A stretch of DNA of 60,435 nt from Ichthyosporea sp. XGB-2017a (Eukaryota; Opisthokonta; Ichthyosporea), in contig PDIM01000023.1 in NCBI GenBank assembly GCA_002811675.1, positions 1 to 60,435 of the forward strand, written 5' to 3'. Positions 11,796-24,351 of the stretch are shown here, piece after piece. The position numbers and the translations under genes are program-made. Under the pieces are notes generated by a model that had not been told where the DNA came from, did not search any database, and saw only the letters and a program-made list of their open reading frames with translations. Position 1 is the first letter of the stretch. Each line of letters opens with the position of its first letter.

Positions 11796-12858
11796 ATGCG
11801 AGAGGAATTGGCAAAAAGAGTTCCCATTGGGGACGGGCGATACACAATGCCAACACTGTCATTTGCTACAAGTCAATCTTCGGAAAAAAGCAGTGCTGAG
11901 ATGGTTTCATCTGCATTACTTTATGGGTATCAACACATTGAATGTGCATCTATAAATGGGAACGAAGCTGATATTGGTAAATTTGCTCTCAAGCCAGCTT
12001 TAGACAGTGGAATCATAAAAAGAAATGACCTATTTGTAACCTCTAAGTTGTGGAATACCTTCCATAAATACCACGACGTAATTCAAGCTTGTAAGCAAAC
12101 GCTAAGAGATCTTCATTTAGATTATTTGGATCTCTATCTGATGCATTGGCCGGTAGCGCTTGCCCCTGATTCAGTTCCCCCATGGCGAAATCCTAACGGA
12201 CTTCTTCAATCAGCAAATGTGACATTAAGTGAGACATGGCGGGTAAGTTCGTGAATGTAGTTTGTCTTTCAGGAATATTTGCGTTATACTCAATACGTTT
12301 TCTTCACATTTGTTTACCTCCATATAGGCAATGGAGTTTTTACTCGAAGATGGCTATGTGAGGAACATTGGTGTTTGTAACTTCACAACGCGAAAGCTCG
12401 ATGTTATTTCTAGAAATGGTAAAATCAGACCCGCTGTGTGCCAGGTGGAAATGCATCCATACTGCCCTCAAAACACACTTTTGGAATATTGTAGTCGAAA
12501 CAAAATACATGTGATAGCACAAACTCCTCTGGCCTGTGGCCTTCCACCCTCCTCCCTTTCACCACCTCTTCTTGAGAATCCTATTATTCTGAAAATAGCT
12601 AAGCTGAAAAAGAAAACCCCTTCACAGGTTGTTCTCAGATGGAACATACAGAGAGGAGTATCTGTTGCCACTAAGAGCTCGTCCCTAGTTAGCTTAAACA
12701 ATGCGCTCAGTGTATATGATTTTAATCTAAGCGATTTGCAGTTTGATGAAATCAGCCGGATCATTCGATACAGTCATAGATTTGTTGATGGGAAACTATT
12801 TCTGCAAAAGAACCAGTCAATGGAAGATTTTTGGGATGAGCACCCGAACGGCGAATAG
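11796..12858 (+). CDS. Aldo-keto reductase family protein lacking the catalytic tyrosine
   Basis: Two exons, 11796-12242 and 12328-12858, give 325 residues, the usual AKR length. The TIM-barrel signatures are clear: LFVTSKLWNT, LDLYLMHWPVA, VRNIGVCNFT and QVEMHPYCPQ. Of the catalytic tetrad, Lys84 and His117 are present. The segment that normally reads HIDxAxxYGNE is HIECASINGNE, so Asp becomes Glu49 and the proton-donating Tyr becomes Asn54. The NADPH-binding stretch near the C-terminus is also altered: VATKSSSLVS in place of the IPKS type. The frame is intact, so the gene is probably expressed, but normal carbonyl reduction looks unlikely. The substrate cannot be inferred. Confidence 0.85.
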
Positions 12859-12987
12859 AGTCGAGCCCTCAAGTGAAGATTCATTTTTATCTTCTTACAA
12901 GACATTATTGAAATTTCACTTTTTATTCAAGTACACTACACAAAAGCGTTTGAAAAGCAATACCCTGAATAATGCATTCTAATGTGC

Positions 12988-13920
12988 TTACCAGGGTCTC
13001 CAGTGAGATGACGAGCGACGACGATCATCCTGTTGATGGAAAAAATAGTTAGAATCACCTTATTCTTCTTCGAAAATCAATACAATAAAGAAAACTAAGC
13101 TTACCTGATTAACAAAAACAGAATGGGCATCGGAGAAGTCAAATTTTCTGTCTGGTGAGGAGTGATACTGGACTTCTTTCATAGGCTGTCGAAATGCAGA
13201 CATCGCTGAATCAAAAAGGCCCGTTTTAAAGGACTTTGGCACTTTACTAAGCGTCGATTCCGATACGTTCTTTTGAATATCAGCAGCTTCTTCAGTATCC
13301 ATTTCCTCGCTTTTTCGCTTTTTGGTTGTTTTGCTTGCATGTAGCCGCGTGAATTCATATGAGTTTGAGCTTGAGTTCAACTCATTTTCAACTTCCCCCA
13401 TTTCCTCGTCACATGCATAGCTTGCCATTTTTGCTAACCTTATATGAGCTGCTTCATTTTCGTAAAAGTCTTTACGCCTATAAGTTCCCGGAGATTTCAC
13501 ATCTTCTATAGTTTCTGCAGCCTTTGCAATGGCTGCCAGTCCTAGCAATGCTGTGGCGTCATCTTTGGTCGCCCATCTTGGGCTATCCATTTGGTCGGGT
13601 GAATCTTCACCTGCAGAATCAACCGTTGATTCAGAGTCAGAATGTTTATCCCACTCAATCATTTCCTCATATTTTGTAGTGCTGTTGTTATTATTTACAG
13701 TGGTTTTGTTTCCTCGTTTGTCGGAGGTAAAGTAGTCAAGAGGCAGTACATAATTCTCAACGTATTGTTTGTATTCCTTTGCAGAATAGCTAACATCTTC
13801 CTTTCCAAGATCCTTTCTAACATGCTGAGTCCATACATGGCGCTCAATGTTATTCATCTTGTTTGGTTTAGGATTCTTGCATTCACTATGAACACAAACA
13901 TATTGCCTTCTTCTAGTCAT
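12988..13920 (-). CDS. C2H2-type zinc-finger protein with C-terminal WRPW motif
   Basis: Two exons: 13105-13920 and a 42-nt terminal exon at 12988-13029, giving 285 residues. The N-terminus has one C2H2-like finger (Cys9, Cys14, His28, His33; spacing C-x4-C-x13-H-x4-H). The middle is acidic and serine-rich, with a nuclear-localisation-like KTTKKRKS. The last exon encodes DDRRRSSHWRPW and then stop. A C-terminal WRPW tetrapeptide is the known recruitment signal for Groucho/TLE corepressors in Hairy/E(spl) proteins. Together these suggest a sequence-specific repressor; that is inference. No ortholog recognised. Splicing uses GTAAGC and CAG and is in phase. Confidence 0.65.
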
Positions 13921-15836
13921 TGTGATTAATGTGATTAATTACAAAAAAGTGAAAATAAACAAACAACAAAAACAGAAACAGAAACAGAAACAAAAATAGG
14001 AAATGGAGGAGAACGCAAAAGCGTCGGCAAAAGTTGAGCAAGGAGAGGGATCTAAATCAGGCTATGTACTACAACGAAGTTTGGCAAAGCGGAAATCGCG
14101 CGTTATATTTCTCTTGCACAATGCTTGACAAGCACACACACACACACACTCCAACAAATGCAATCTTCGGTAAGCAGATAATAATCACTGCTGCGACAAT
14201 GAGCGGCTCTAAATCGAATACACAAAAACGAACAAACTACCAAGTGCTGTCGTTCAAAAGGCAGTACATGAGCCATGAACTAGCTACTGTTGTAGCTGCA
14301 GACCGCGTACGTATATTAGAAATAAAACCAGCTACATTATACGTTACTTATAAGTAACAAAATATAAAGTACGTCAATATGTATGCTGGACTCAGCTAAT
14401 ATATTCATGGTCTAGGATAACGTACACTATACGTCTACTAGTTTTCATAGTTAATATATTGCTAAGCTAGAAGAAAAAAAAAATATTTATATAAGTAAAT
14501 GGATGTAAATATTAGGAAAGTGGGTTGACAAAACAAGTAATGGCCTCTATTCTCTATTACCATATATATGCCATAACTGAGGTTTATGGGCTCTTCTGTA
14601 AATTCGCAATATATTGCATAACCCTGTTACCGGACCGGACAAATTATAGTCCCCCCTTACCCCCAATTATTACTCGGTAAAGTTCCCGCGATATAGCATA
14701 CACAGTCCCTTTTCAATTGATGTTAACAAAATAAGCTCCTCCAGCCGCACCTCTTTGTGTAAAAGCCTTGGAAAAGACCCGGCTTTTCTCCAAATAAAGC
14801 AAAAGAATGGGTCTAATCCAGCTTGCTGTCTAGATCAAGACACACAAAGCAGAAATATAGCGAGTTATAATAACAATGCGTATCTTAGCTCCTAAGCTCT
14901 TTGGGTAGTTTTATAGGGAAAATGCGATAAGAGCCTTCGCGTTCGGGTACATCGGATGCCTTATCATTTTATATATCATGCATGCCACTCCTCTTTACAA
15001 AAGTGGCGTTTATGGCAAGCGGCTTCTTCCGGATATGTCTATTCGAGGCAATGTTTGTCTCCAAAAATATGTACATATTATCTCAAATAAAAGTTGATCG
15101 ACAATATTTTTTTTTCTCTCTACATAATCGACAACTTGAAGCCCGGCTTTTGACTGGGCTTTTATATATAGGTTCTAACGCAAGTCGAATTTACATTAAA
15201 AAATAGTGACATTTTGCAATATACTGCAATTTACCAATAAAACACATCGCATTTAATTTTACAATCAAGCGCAGCTAGAAGATCGATCACGAGTCAAGCA
15301 AAACAATTACACTATTCAATCCTTGGCGGCTTTTTGCTTTAAAAGGGACAAAGTTATAGATAGTACAAACTAATACGAGTATAAATGATATTTGGGGCTT
15401 TCCTTTTTCTCCACCATGTTCCACATTTCTCCCCTTGATCATAGGTGACCACAAAACCACCGGCCCGCTAAACATGAAGGGATTTAAAAAATCGGCTTCA
15501 CGAAGTTGGAATGCATGCGGTTGTCCAAAAATAAACTGGATAGTTTCCTTTTATCGAAATAAAATTTTCTGTTCCGAATAAATTCCAAATAAAGCTCACA
15601 TTCTTTCACAGGAAAGCCCTTTTGAAGGTGGAATTGGTATTCTGAGAGACACAAGGTTGATATTTTTGGAAACTTCTTGAAAGCTTTCAAACTTATTAAG
15701 CCATATTTGGCAATCAAAAGTGAGGGGCTCTTTCAAGACAACTTTGCACCAATTACAGTCTGCTGATGCTTTCATTCAATTCGAAACTAACCGAGCTATT
15801 AAAAGTTTAACGTAGTTTAATTTAACAAGTCAGCAA
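13921..15836. other. Gene-poor region, nothing recognised
   Basis: About 1.9 kb of AT-rich DNA with a (CA)n run at about 14132-14147. A minus-strand frame at 15484-15717 (77 residues) and a plus-strand frame at 14034-14357 are open but show no known motif. The plus frame has a GTACGT donor near 14308, so it could hide an exon. I see no transposase, LTR or RNA gene. Confidence 0.4.
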
Positions 15837-17881
15837 TCATTTCTTAGTAGGCACTTTCTTCTTTCGGTACGTAGAAAGCACTTTATCCAATCTTAGCAAA
15901 AAGTCGTCTATTTCATCTTGCTTCATTCCGATAGCTCCAGCTGCTGTTAAATATGGACAAGGGTAGCTTGCAATATGTGCACCAAAGCCCGAAAAATGAT
16001 ATCCTTGAATGTTCTTTTCCGCTAGACCAGTTACAACACTGGATGACAGACCGGTATCAAAGTTCTTAAAAGTCAGTTTACGCTTCTGTTGTGAATCTAC
16101 AATTGAGCTGAATAAAACTTACCGTGTCCCCGACACCGATCTTGAAAAAAGCATTGAGCCAATAGACGATGCATCTTTTCTATTTTCCTCGCATAAGCTT
16201 GACAAAGTCATTCCTAGTTTTTTTTTTTCTTTTAGAAATGGCCCTCAAGTGAACTGAAAGATAGCATAGAAAGCGAAGAATTTACTTACCGAAAGAAATT
16301 GGATTATTATCCGTTTTTAACAATCTCTCACCGTATGCTCCCGCCATTATTCCCATCCCCTCTTTCAGCTTAGCAAAGTTCTGCTTTCGCTCATCTAGCA
16401 GCTTCTTAAAGCCACTCTTACCCATCGACAAAAGGGTAATAAATAAATCAAGAACCCCAGAGCCAGATGCTCTGCCTATTTATATATGCGAAGCGTCATT
16501 TAAAAATTACCACATGCTGTTTGGTGAATACACAGATCTATATTATACATTTATAAAGCGTTCCTCTACATGTGAAACACTATCTTACCAGGATACATTT
16601 TGCTGAGAAACGATATTTGTTCTCTGGTAAATGAGTAAATAACAGAGCCACCAACAGGTACCATAAAGTTTTTGTCTGTGCTTTGAATAACATAGTCAAC
16701 AGTTCCTAATGATTAAAAGGATATGAAAATGAGTAAGTCAAAGAATATCGTAGTTGCGCATGTGAATGTAGCTTTCCTTACCCAAGCGAGCAGCTGAACT
16801 TATTTTTCTCATTGTATCAGGTATTTGAACTCCATAGGCATTGTTGACTACATGCCCAATTCCATGCTTCTTGCATACTTTGGCTATATCCCCAATTCTA
16901 ATTGACATCACCAAAGAGGGACGTGACCTTTAGTAATTTAAAGTCATATCAACATTCAAAAGGATAGTAGGAGAAGGGCACATTAACTTACCGGTCTGGA
17001 GCCCGAGGAGCGAAACAACTGCTGGTTGACAACACACACAAGATAGAGCCTGCACCATGCGCTTCAATTACCCTTTCCAGTTCGGGAATGTTCGTCCTGG
17101 CTTCGTCACCTTCCAATACATTTTCAATTACAAGCGGGTGCAGCCCTGTTTTTACATTTCAAATATCCCATCGAATGAGCAACCATAGAGTAAAGAAAAT
17201 CATTTAAGCGTTCATTTGCGAAATACTTACCAGCGGATAAGATGGCTTTGAAGCAAGACTTCTGGTCCATCCTTGGCCAGATTACAAATTTTTTAGTTTC
17301 ATTTGAAGTCGACATGGATTTCAAAGCAAGAAGACAAAGCACAACAGACATTCCTGTGGCCAAGGGAAATACAACAGCCTCTTCAGGGTACAAGCAGCCA
17401 GGTACAAGACAGCAATGCTTTATCAAATCTAAGATCATGCAGTTTGTAATTTTATAGATCAATGAGGATCCGGCAGCTTTGGGCTGCACTTCGCAAAGGT
17501 CTCCCGAGCGGCCGATGCCATGTCCAAAACTGAAATGCCTCTCTTTCACCAAGCTGCTATACAGCCGCGCTTCTCGTTCTCCAACACCCACATTTCCTAG
17601 AATGTTCCCGCATCAAGCATCGCTCTATTAAAACACTTTTTCGAGAAAACCGAGCTTTATGTGTCTGAATAATACATACCTGGAAAATTATTGCTATCCA
17701 TTAATGATATCTCATACAAAAGGCATTTAATCAAATCATCAGGCCAGCCCACATCGGGCATTTTTCTTTGCGCCAATACAGACTTGAACAGTGCCACCCT
17801 TTTACGTTTAGCATCTTCGGCCTGGCGAATATAGCCATTTGAAACAAACCCCTTTGCGAGTTCAAACGTTGACTCCTCCAT
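15837..17881 (-). CDS. SEPSECS: O-phosphoseryl-tRNA(Sec):selenocysteinyl-tRNA synthase
   Basis: PLP enzyme that converts phosphoseryl-tRNA(Sec) to selenocysteinyl-tRNA(Sec) with selenophosphate. Eight exons: 17680-17881, 17231-17596, 16992-17145, 16782-16897, 16589-16705, 16290-16475, 16123-16213 and 15837-16038. They give 477 residues (human 501) with every phase closing. Diagnostic segments are [20 protein letters not shown] (phosphate-binding loop), [29 protein letters not shown], and [12 protein letters not shown] carrying the PLP lysine. NPISFGMTLSSL and [15 protein letters not shown] follow. All key regions are present, so the organism should make selenoproteins. In the fourth exon I chose the acceptor at 16898 over one further upstream because it keeps the family length. 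Confidence 0.93.
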
Positions 17882-18511
17882 GGCTCAACTTTGCATGACC
17901 AAAACACCGCACTATAAAAATAAGCAAATCACTAGCCCCGCTTCAGTTACATTAAACAAGCAACACACTCCCAGCCGCAATCTGGTTTCACTTCGTCCTC
18001 ATCCAGCTACTCTGCAGTTTGCAGAATTCTCTTCAACGCATGAATAACACCAAAAAAAAAAAAAAAAACATGTCCCCCATTCTCCCCAGAGAAGCAGGTC
18101 GCCGCTCCCAGCAAAGAAGCCCAACACTCGCCTTCATGAATCATGACCCTCTTCTCTTTCCACTACAGTGCCAACCTATTTGTCTCGTTTGGCTCCATTC
18201 TTCTCTGCGCATGAATAGCCCCCTGATGTCTGCTCTTCTTCCAGTCTGTTGCGAGGTCTGTTGTACCCAAGGGAATATTCTCCAAGAGAGAAGCTTGTAT
18301 TCCTCAGCACGTACAACCAACCCACCTTCTTACAATGATAAGCCGGTTGTAAGATATTCACTTTATTACTTTTTGTCCGCAATGCTTAAGGCACATGGAA
18401 AACTCAACAAACACGATGTCACTATACTTATGACGTACATGGTGATAAGAAGTGTATGAAAACAAAGAATTAAGTAAATAAGAAAGCGAAAAGCTATGCA
18501 AGAGGCATCAT
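17882..18511. other. Intergenic
   Basis: Lies upstream of SEPSECS and downstream of the ERV2-like gene, both on the minus strand. It contains a pure A run at about 18053-18069. A 146-residue plus-strand frame here is lysine- and serine-rich with no domain and is probably chance. Confidence 0.45.
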
Positions 18512-19252
18512 TCAAATTTTGTCACGGCATCCGCATTGCCAGGTCTCGTTTAGCTTCTCCAATTCGCAAGGGAACTGTGGCTTACCAGTGTCCAAATTAA
18601 CGACGTTGTGTATCTTGCACAGCCAAAGTATATAGTCGTTCTTTGTAAAATTTGTTTTACCTTTAGGTTCCCCCCATGGAGGAGGCACCTTCTTGAGATT
18701 TTGCTGGAAGTTAGTTGCACATTCCCCACATGGGTATAAATGCTGTAGGGAATAAATAAAGTCTTTCAAGCGATTAACCGATGTGTCGGTGACAACCGCT
18801 TCTTCTTCAAAAGGCAATCGAGCGGCCATAGTATGAAGCAGTGTCCATGTTGAACGCCCTAAAATCTTGCGAAGAGTTTCATTTTTCATTTTCCCCATTT
18901 CATCTTCACTAATTTCCGGTGCGGTATTCGAAGTATCAGTATTGGCTTTAACTGTTCCATCTTCATTATTCCCATGTGACTGAACAGCAGCTTGACGAAT
19001 AATATTTCTGTCTTCTAAACTTCCCCTTGCGCCCAATCTTATTTTACTGCCTGCGTCACCGCGATGCTTATTTGTCGCAGTATAGGTAAACACTGCAGAA
19101 AAAAACAATAAAACAATTACGACTTTCAGAGTGAGATTCCTTCGTACAGGACCCCGAAGGTAGTTCAGAAGCAGCATTGATGCTGATGTTCCCTTATGAG
19201 TACTTTCCCAAGACATTCGCAAATACAACCACACACACGAAAAGAAACTCAA
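18512..19252 (-). CDS. ERV2-type FAD-linked sulfhydryl oxidase, membrane-anchored
   Basis: Single exon, 246 residues. The Erv/ALR domain occupies about 130-225: GRSTWTLLHTMAARLP, then YPCGECATNF with the redox pair Cys175 and Cys178, then WLCKIHNVVN around the flavin. Near the C-terminus a CGC triplet (Cys240, Cys242) matches the shuttle disulfide of yeast Erv2. A single hydrophobic segment (LKVVIVLLFFSAVFTY) near residues 42-58 would anchor it, pointing to the ER and oxidative folding rather than the mitochondrial intermembrane space. In-frame starts at codons 13 and 26 are also possible and would keep the anchor. Confidence 0.85.
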   Translation of the reverse strand: MSFFSCVWLYLRMSWESTHKGTSASMLLLNYLRGPVRRNLTLKVVIVLLFFSAVFTYTATNKHRGDAGSKIRLGARGSLEDRNIIRQAAVQSHGNNEDGTVKANTDTSNTAPEISEDEMGKMKNETLRKILGRSTWTLLHTMAARLPFEEEAVVTDTSVNRLKDFIYSLQHLYPCGECATNFQQNLKKVPPPWGEPKGKTNFTKNDYILWLCKIHNVVNLDTGKPQFPCELEKLNETWQCGCRDKI

Positions 19253-19950
19253 AGACTTTCTTTCTTTTCTTTTTCTCCACTAAGGAGAAGCGTCAAAAAT
19301 GATTCCTTGTTTCTGAAAGATCTCAAATTAAGCAACAAAACTGTCAATAATTGCACAAAACGGAATAAAAAAGCACAAACTAAAAGCACCTCAATGAATT
19401 CACCACCTCAGCACACAGAACACACTTGAATATAAATCCAAAATAACGGAAAAAAAGGATAAAAAAAAAAGGGAAGAGAAGTCGAAAACCCCTGAAACAT
19501 AAATATTGTATTACTCTATACAGTAGTACTGGAATTTATTATCGACCGAGCTTGCAAGCGATACCTCCTTTATAAAAAATAACTTATAACCGACATATCC
19601 ACTTTTAGGGCGTCCTCTGATTGGCTCCCGGAATTCAAAATACAATACAATACATAACCCTAAAGAAGAAAATTGCGAGCGAGCCTCGACTTTTATTTAT
19701 TCATTGCTCTCCTGACCTGCAAGGTGCTAGATTTCTCACTCACCCCCCACTCCCCAGCAACATAATTTTTTTATGTTTCAAGAGTTTTGGTAATACAAAG
19801 TGGAATTTCACCCGTTGGTGTTTCAGTTCTGTAGATTCAGGAAGCACAGTTAGTTGGCTCTGTGTGTGTGTGTGTTATGTGTATGGGTCTGTATCAAAGC
19901 CTCTCTGGTAAATGAATCTTGTGGTGTCCTTGGTGTATTTGGAAACAAAA
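19253..19950. promoter_or_regulatory. Divergent promoter region ERV2-like/MRNIP
   Basis: About 700 nt between outward-facing genes. The right half holds one copy of a dispersed repeat (see 19535-19692), which carries a CCAAT-type GATTGGCT. A (TG)n run lies at about 19861-19874. Confidence 0.5.
19535..19692 (-). repeat. Dispersed repeat, copy A (related to 52088-52224)
   Basis: Read on the minus strand, it shares blocks with the 52-kb copy in the same order: GGCTCGCTCGC, ATTTTCTTCTTTAGGGTTAT, then GAGCCAATCAGAGGACGCCC followed by TAAAAGTG, then GGAGG-ATCGCT-GCAAGCTCG-TCGATAA. Spacers between the blocks differ. The ends carry weakly inverted TCGA/CGAGC-type sequence. It could be a non-autonomous transposon or a shared RNA gene or promoter module. 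No coding capacity. Confidence 0.7.
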
Positions 19951-20537
19951 ATGCCAAACTTCTTTGTACTGAGGTGCTTTGATGATAATTGTGCTACCTT
20001 CCAGGTTCATCAGGTTGGTATCACGAGCAAATTGGCACCCCGCTCAAAGGGATTTTTCCCTTTCTTTGTGCACCATTTTGGCTAACTTATTTGCATATTG
20101 CGTGTTAACTTGCATTATAGGAAAAAAAAGCTCGAAAATGGAATTGTAAAATATGTGGTGCTAAGCAATCACTGAAGAAAGTGTTTTTTCAAGGAACAGG
20201 AAAGGAATGCAGGCTTGCCACGCAAGACTTTAATATGCGAAAGCAACACATTGCTGAAGAAAATTGTTCACAAGAAGATGAAGTTGTAGAAGGAAATGCT
20301 ACGCGGGAGGAGTCACTATGCGAGAAGGGATATGGCGACTGGGAGAATGAACACTTTGATATGAACACCTATCAAGAGCCAAGTGAAAATGTACATGTGC
20401 AAGTAGAGAATGAGTGGGATAGATTTCTTCCCAAAAAGCATACTTTGCAATCGCAAGATGAAAGCGATGAAGAGGGAGATATCATTTACACAACAGAGAG
20501 GCCAGTCAGCGGGAAAGCAAAAAGACGCAAGAGATGA
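19951..20537 (+). CDS. MRNIP: MRN complex-interacting protein (MRNIP family)
   Basis: Two exons, 19951-20013 and 20121-20537, give 159 residues. The conserved N-terminal zinc-binding module spans both exons: FFVLRCFDDNCATFQVHQ joined to EKKARKWNCKICGAKQS, then GTGKECR. This aligns with human VLRCCSC...FQAHQVKK and WTCKACGEKQS. MRNIP binds the MRE11-RAD50-NBS1 complex and promotes the DNA damage response. The tail is acidic and ends in a basic patch (GKAKRRKR), probably a nuclear signal. The first intron has a GTTGGT donor, unusual for this window. An in-frame ATG at 19912 would add 13 residues. The CxxC in the first exon is spaced C-x4-C here. Confidence 0.8.
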
Positions 20538-20666
20538 ACCCTTAAAATCTTACAATTTCCTTATTTATTATTGATGATATTCCAATTCTTCCTTGACCCC
20601 CATGAATACTTTGTAATTCAGATGTATTGATATTTCTTACAAACCCTTACTAGTAGCTCAGAACAG

Positions 20667-22417
<1,751 letters not shown>

Positions 22418-23908
22418 ATGAGTAAGAGTTATGAACAGTTGTATAGTGAACTAAAGGAGGCCGGCCAGGAGCATTGCTTAAAGCATTATGATAGTTTGTC
22501 AGATGCAGACAAAGAGGCTTTGCTGAAGGATTTAAGCTCCGTAGATTTCAAGAAACTCAATTCATTCTTTATCAAGGCGATGAACAGTGCCACAACTAAT
22601 AGTATGATGAAAAGTGCATCTCTAGAACCTGTTCCTAAAGAGAGTTTTTTTTCAACGAAATGGGGAGATGAAGGAGAGAAAGCGGACTTTTATGATAGCG
22701 GATTGAAAGCTATATCAGAGGGAAAAGTGGGATTGCTTTTGCTTGCCGGGGGACAAGGGACCCGCTTGGGTACAACAAAGCCAAAAGGGATGTATGATGT
22801 TGGACTCCCATCGGGTAAAAGCTTATATCAATTGCAAGCAGAGCGACTGTTGAAGATTCAGCAGCTAGCAGAGGCAGCTACAGGCAGGCGTGGAATTGTC
22901 CCGTGGTATATCATGGCTAGTGAGTCAACGAAAGGGGAGACGGAGAATTTTCTTCAGCAAAACAATTACTTTAGGCTGTCCCAAGAAAATGTAGTTCTCT
23001 TTGAGCAAAATACCCAACCATGTGTAACTCTTGATGGGAAGATTATAATGGCAACGCCGTCAAAGGTGTCGCGTGCTCCAGATGGTAATGGGGGACTGTA
23101 TAGTGCCCTTAATGATGGGAACGTTTTAGCGGACATGGAGAAAAGAGGAATTCAGTATATCCATGTTTACTGTGTGGATAATATTCTGGTACGAGTTGCA
23201 GATCCTGTTTTCATCGGCTACTGCATCGACAAGCAAGCAGACTGTGCTGCAAAGTCCGTGGCTAAGAGAGGACCAACAGAACCTGTGGGAATTATATGTC
23301 TGCGAAATGGAAAATATCAGGTTGTGGAATATAGTGAAATAAGCGATGAAACTGCGCAATCTCTTAATGAAAACGGCTCTTTGAAGTTCAATTGTGGAAA
23401 TATTGCTAACCATTTTTTCCATTTCGAATTTTTGAAAAGAGTTTGCGCCAATCACGAAGATATGCTTGTTCACCACATTGCCAAGAAAAAAATTCCAACC
23501 ATTGATGACAAAGGAGCCCCTTTAGCGCCAGTTGCTCCAAATGGTATCAAGCTGGAGCTTTTCATTTTTGATGTGTTCCCTCACAGTACTAATATGGCTG
23601 TATTAGAAGTGAGCAGGCGAGAGGAATTTTCGCCTCTAAAAAACAAGCCAGGCTCGGCAAAAGATTGCCCTGAAACTTGCAAGAAGCATTTAATGAAGCT
23701 CCATCGCCAGTATATAGCCAAAGCTGGCGGGGACTTGTCTGGGTCCACCTTGCAAACAACATCGAAGAATGAATTTACGAAAGAGTCTGATACGGAAGAA
23801 GAAACAACTTTCATCTGTGAAATTTCTCCATTAGTGTCCTACGCAGGGGAGGGATTGGAAGCCAAAGTCAACGGAAAGAGTTTATCATCCCCAGTCATCT
23901 TGGACTAA
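22418..23908 (+). CDS. UAP1: UDP-N-acetylglucosamine pyrophosphorylase
   Basis: Makes UDP-GlcNAc from UTP and GlcNAc-1-phosphate, feeding chitin, N-glycan and GPI synthesis in the cytosol. Single exon, 496 residues, typical for the family. The nucleotide-binding loop LLAGGQGTRLGTTKPKGMYD lies near 108-127. PNGNGGLYSAL-type uridine-binding sequence appears as APDGNGGLYSAL, and GIKLELFIFDVFP is the late conserved motif. No missing residues noted. Confidence 0.95.
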   Translation: MSKSYEQLYSELKEAGQEHCLKHYDSLSDADKEALLKDLSSVDFKKLNSFFIKAMNSATTNSMMKSASLEPVPKESFFSTKWGDEGEKADFYDSGLKAISEGKVGLLLLAGGQGTRLGTTKPKGMYDVGLPSGKSLYQLQAERLLKIQQLAEAATGRRGIVPWYIMASESTKGETENFLQQNNYFRLSQENVVLFEQNTQPCVTLDGKIIMATPSKVSRAPDGNGGLYSALNDGNVLADMEKRGIQYIHVYCVDNILVRVADPVFIGYCIDKQADCAAKSVAKRGPTEPVGIICLRNGKYQVVEYSEISDETAQSLNENGSLKFNCGNIANHFFHFEFLKRVCANHEDMLVHHIAKKKIPTIDDKGAPLAPVAPNGIKLELFIFDVFPHSTNMAVLEVSRREEFSPLKNKPGSAKDCPETCKKHLMKLHRQYIAKAGGDLSGSTLQTTSKNEFTKESDTEEETTFICEISPLVSYAGEGLEAKVNGKSLSSPVILD

Positions 23909-24351
23909 ATATATCTTCAAAACTAATTTTTTAAATTGCCATTCCGCAATTGCACAAACCGAATACGAACTTGTCCGCCCCTTCGAAGTTCGCATCGACA
24001 GTAGAGCAAAAATAAAGAAAAGACTTTCTCAATCACGCTTTCCACGTGTCGAGGAAAAACCCTCGGGGACATGTCGCTGAGCCAGAGTCCAATATAAACA
24101 GACACCTTGCTGGTCAAACCGTTGCAGAGCACTTGCTCGGAAATGGAAAATTATGCAAGAGAGCTAGGTGACGTGGAATTGAGTAATAAAAGGGTGGCCC
24201 CGCCAAGTCACATGTGACATGCAGGAGCCAGGAAATTATTTTTGACGCTTTTTTGGTTTCTTTTTATTTATCTGTATTTTTTTCCCTTTCTTATTTTATT
24301 TCATTCATTAGTTTTGCAATGTGCTGAGGGTGGGAGATTAAATTTAAAGTC
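23909..24351. other. Intergenic / promoter of LTO1
   Basis: Spacer between two plus-strand genes, with a long T-rich run at about 24235-24305 directly before LTO1. No other signal. Confidence 0.45.
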
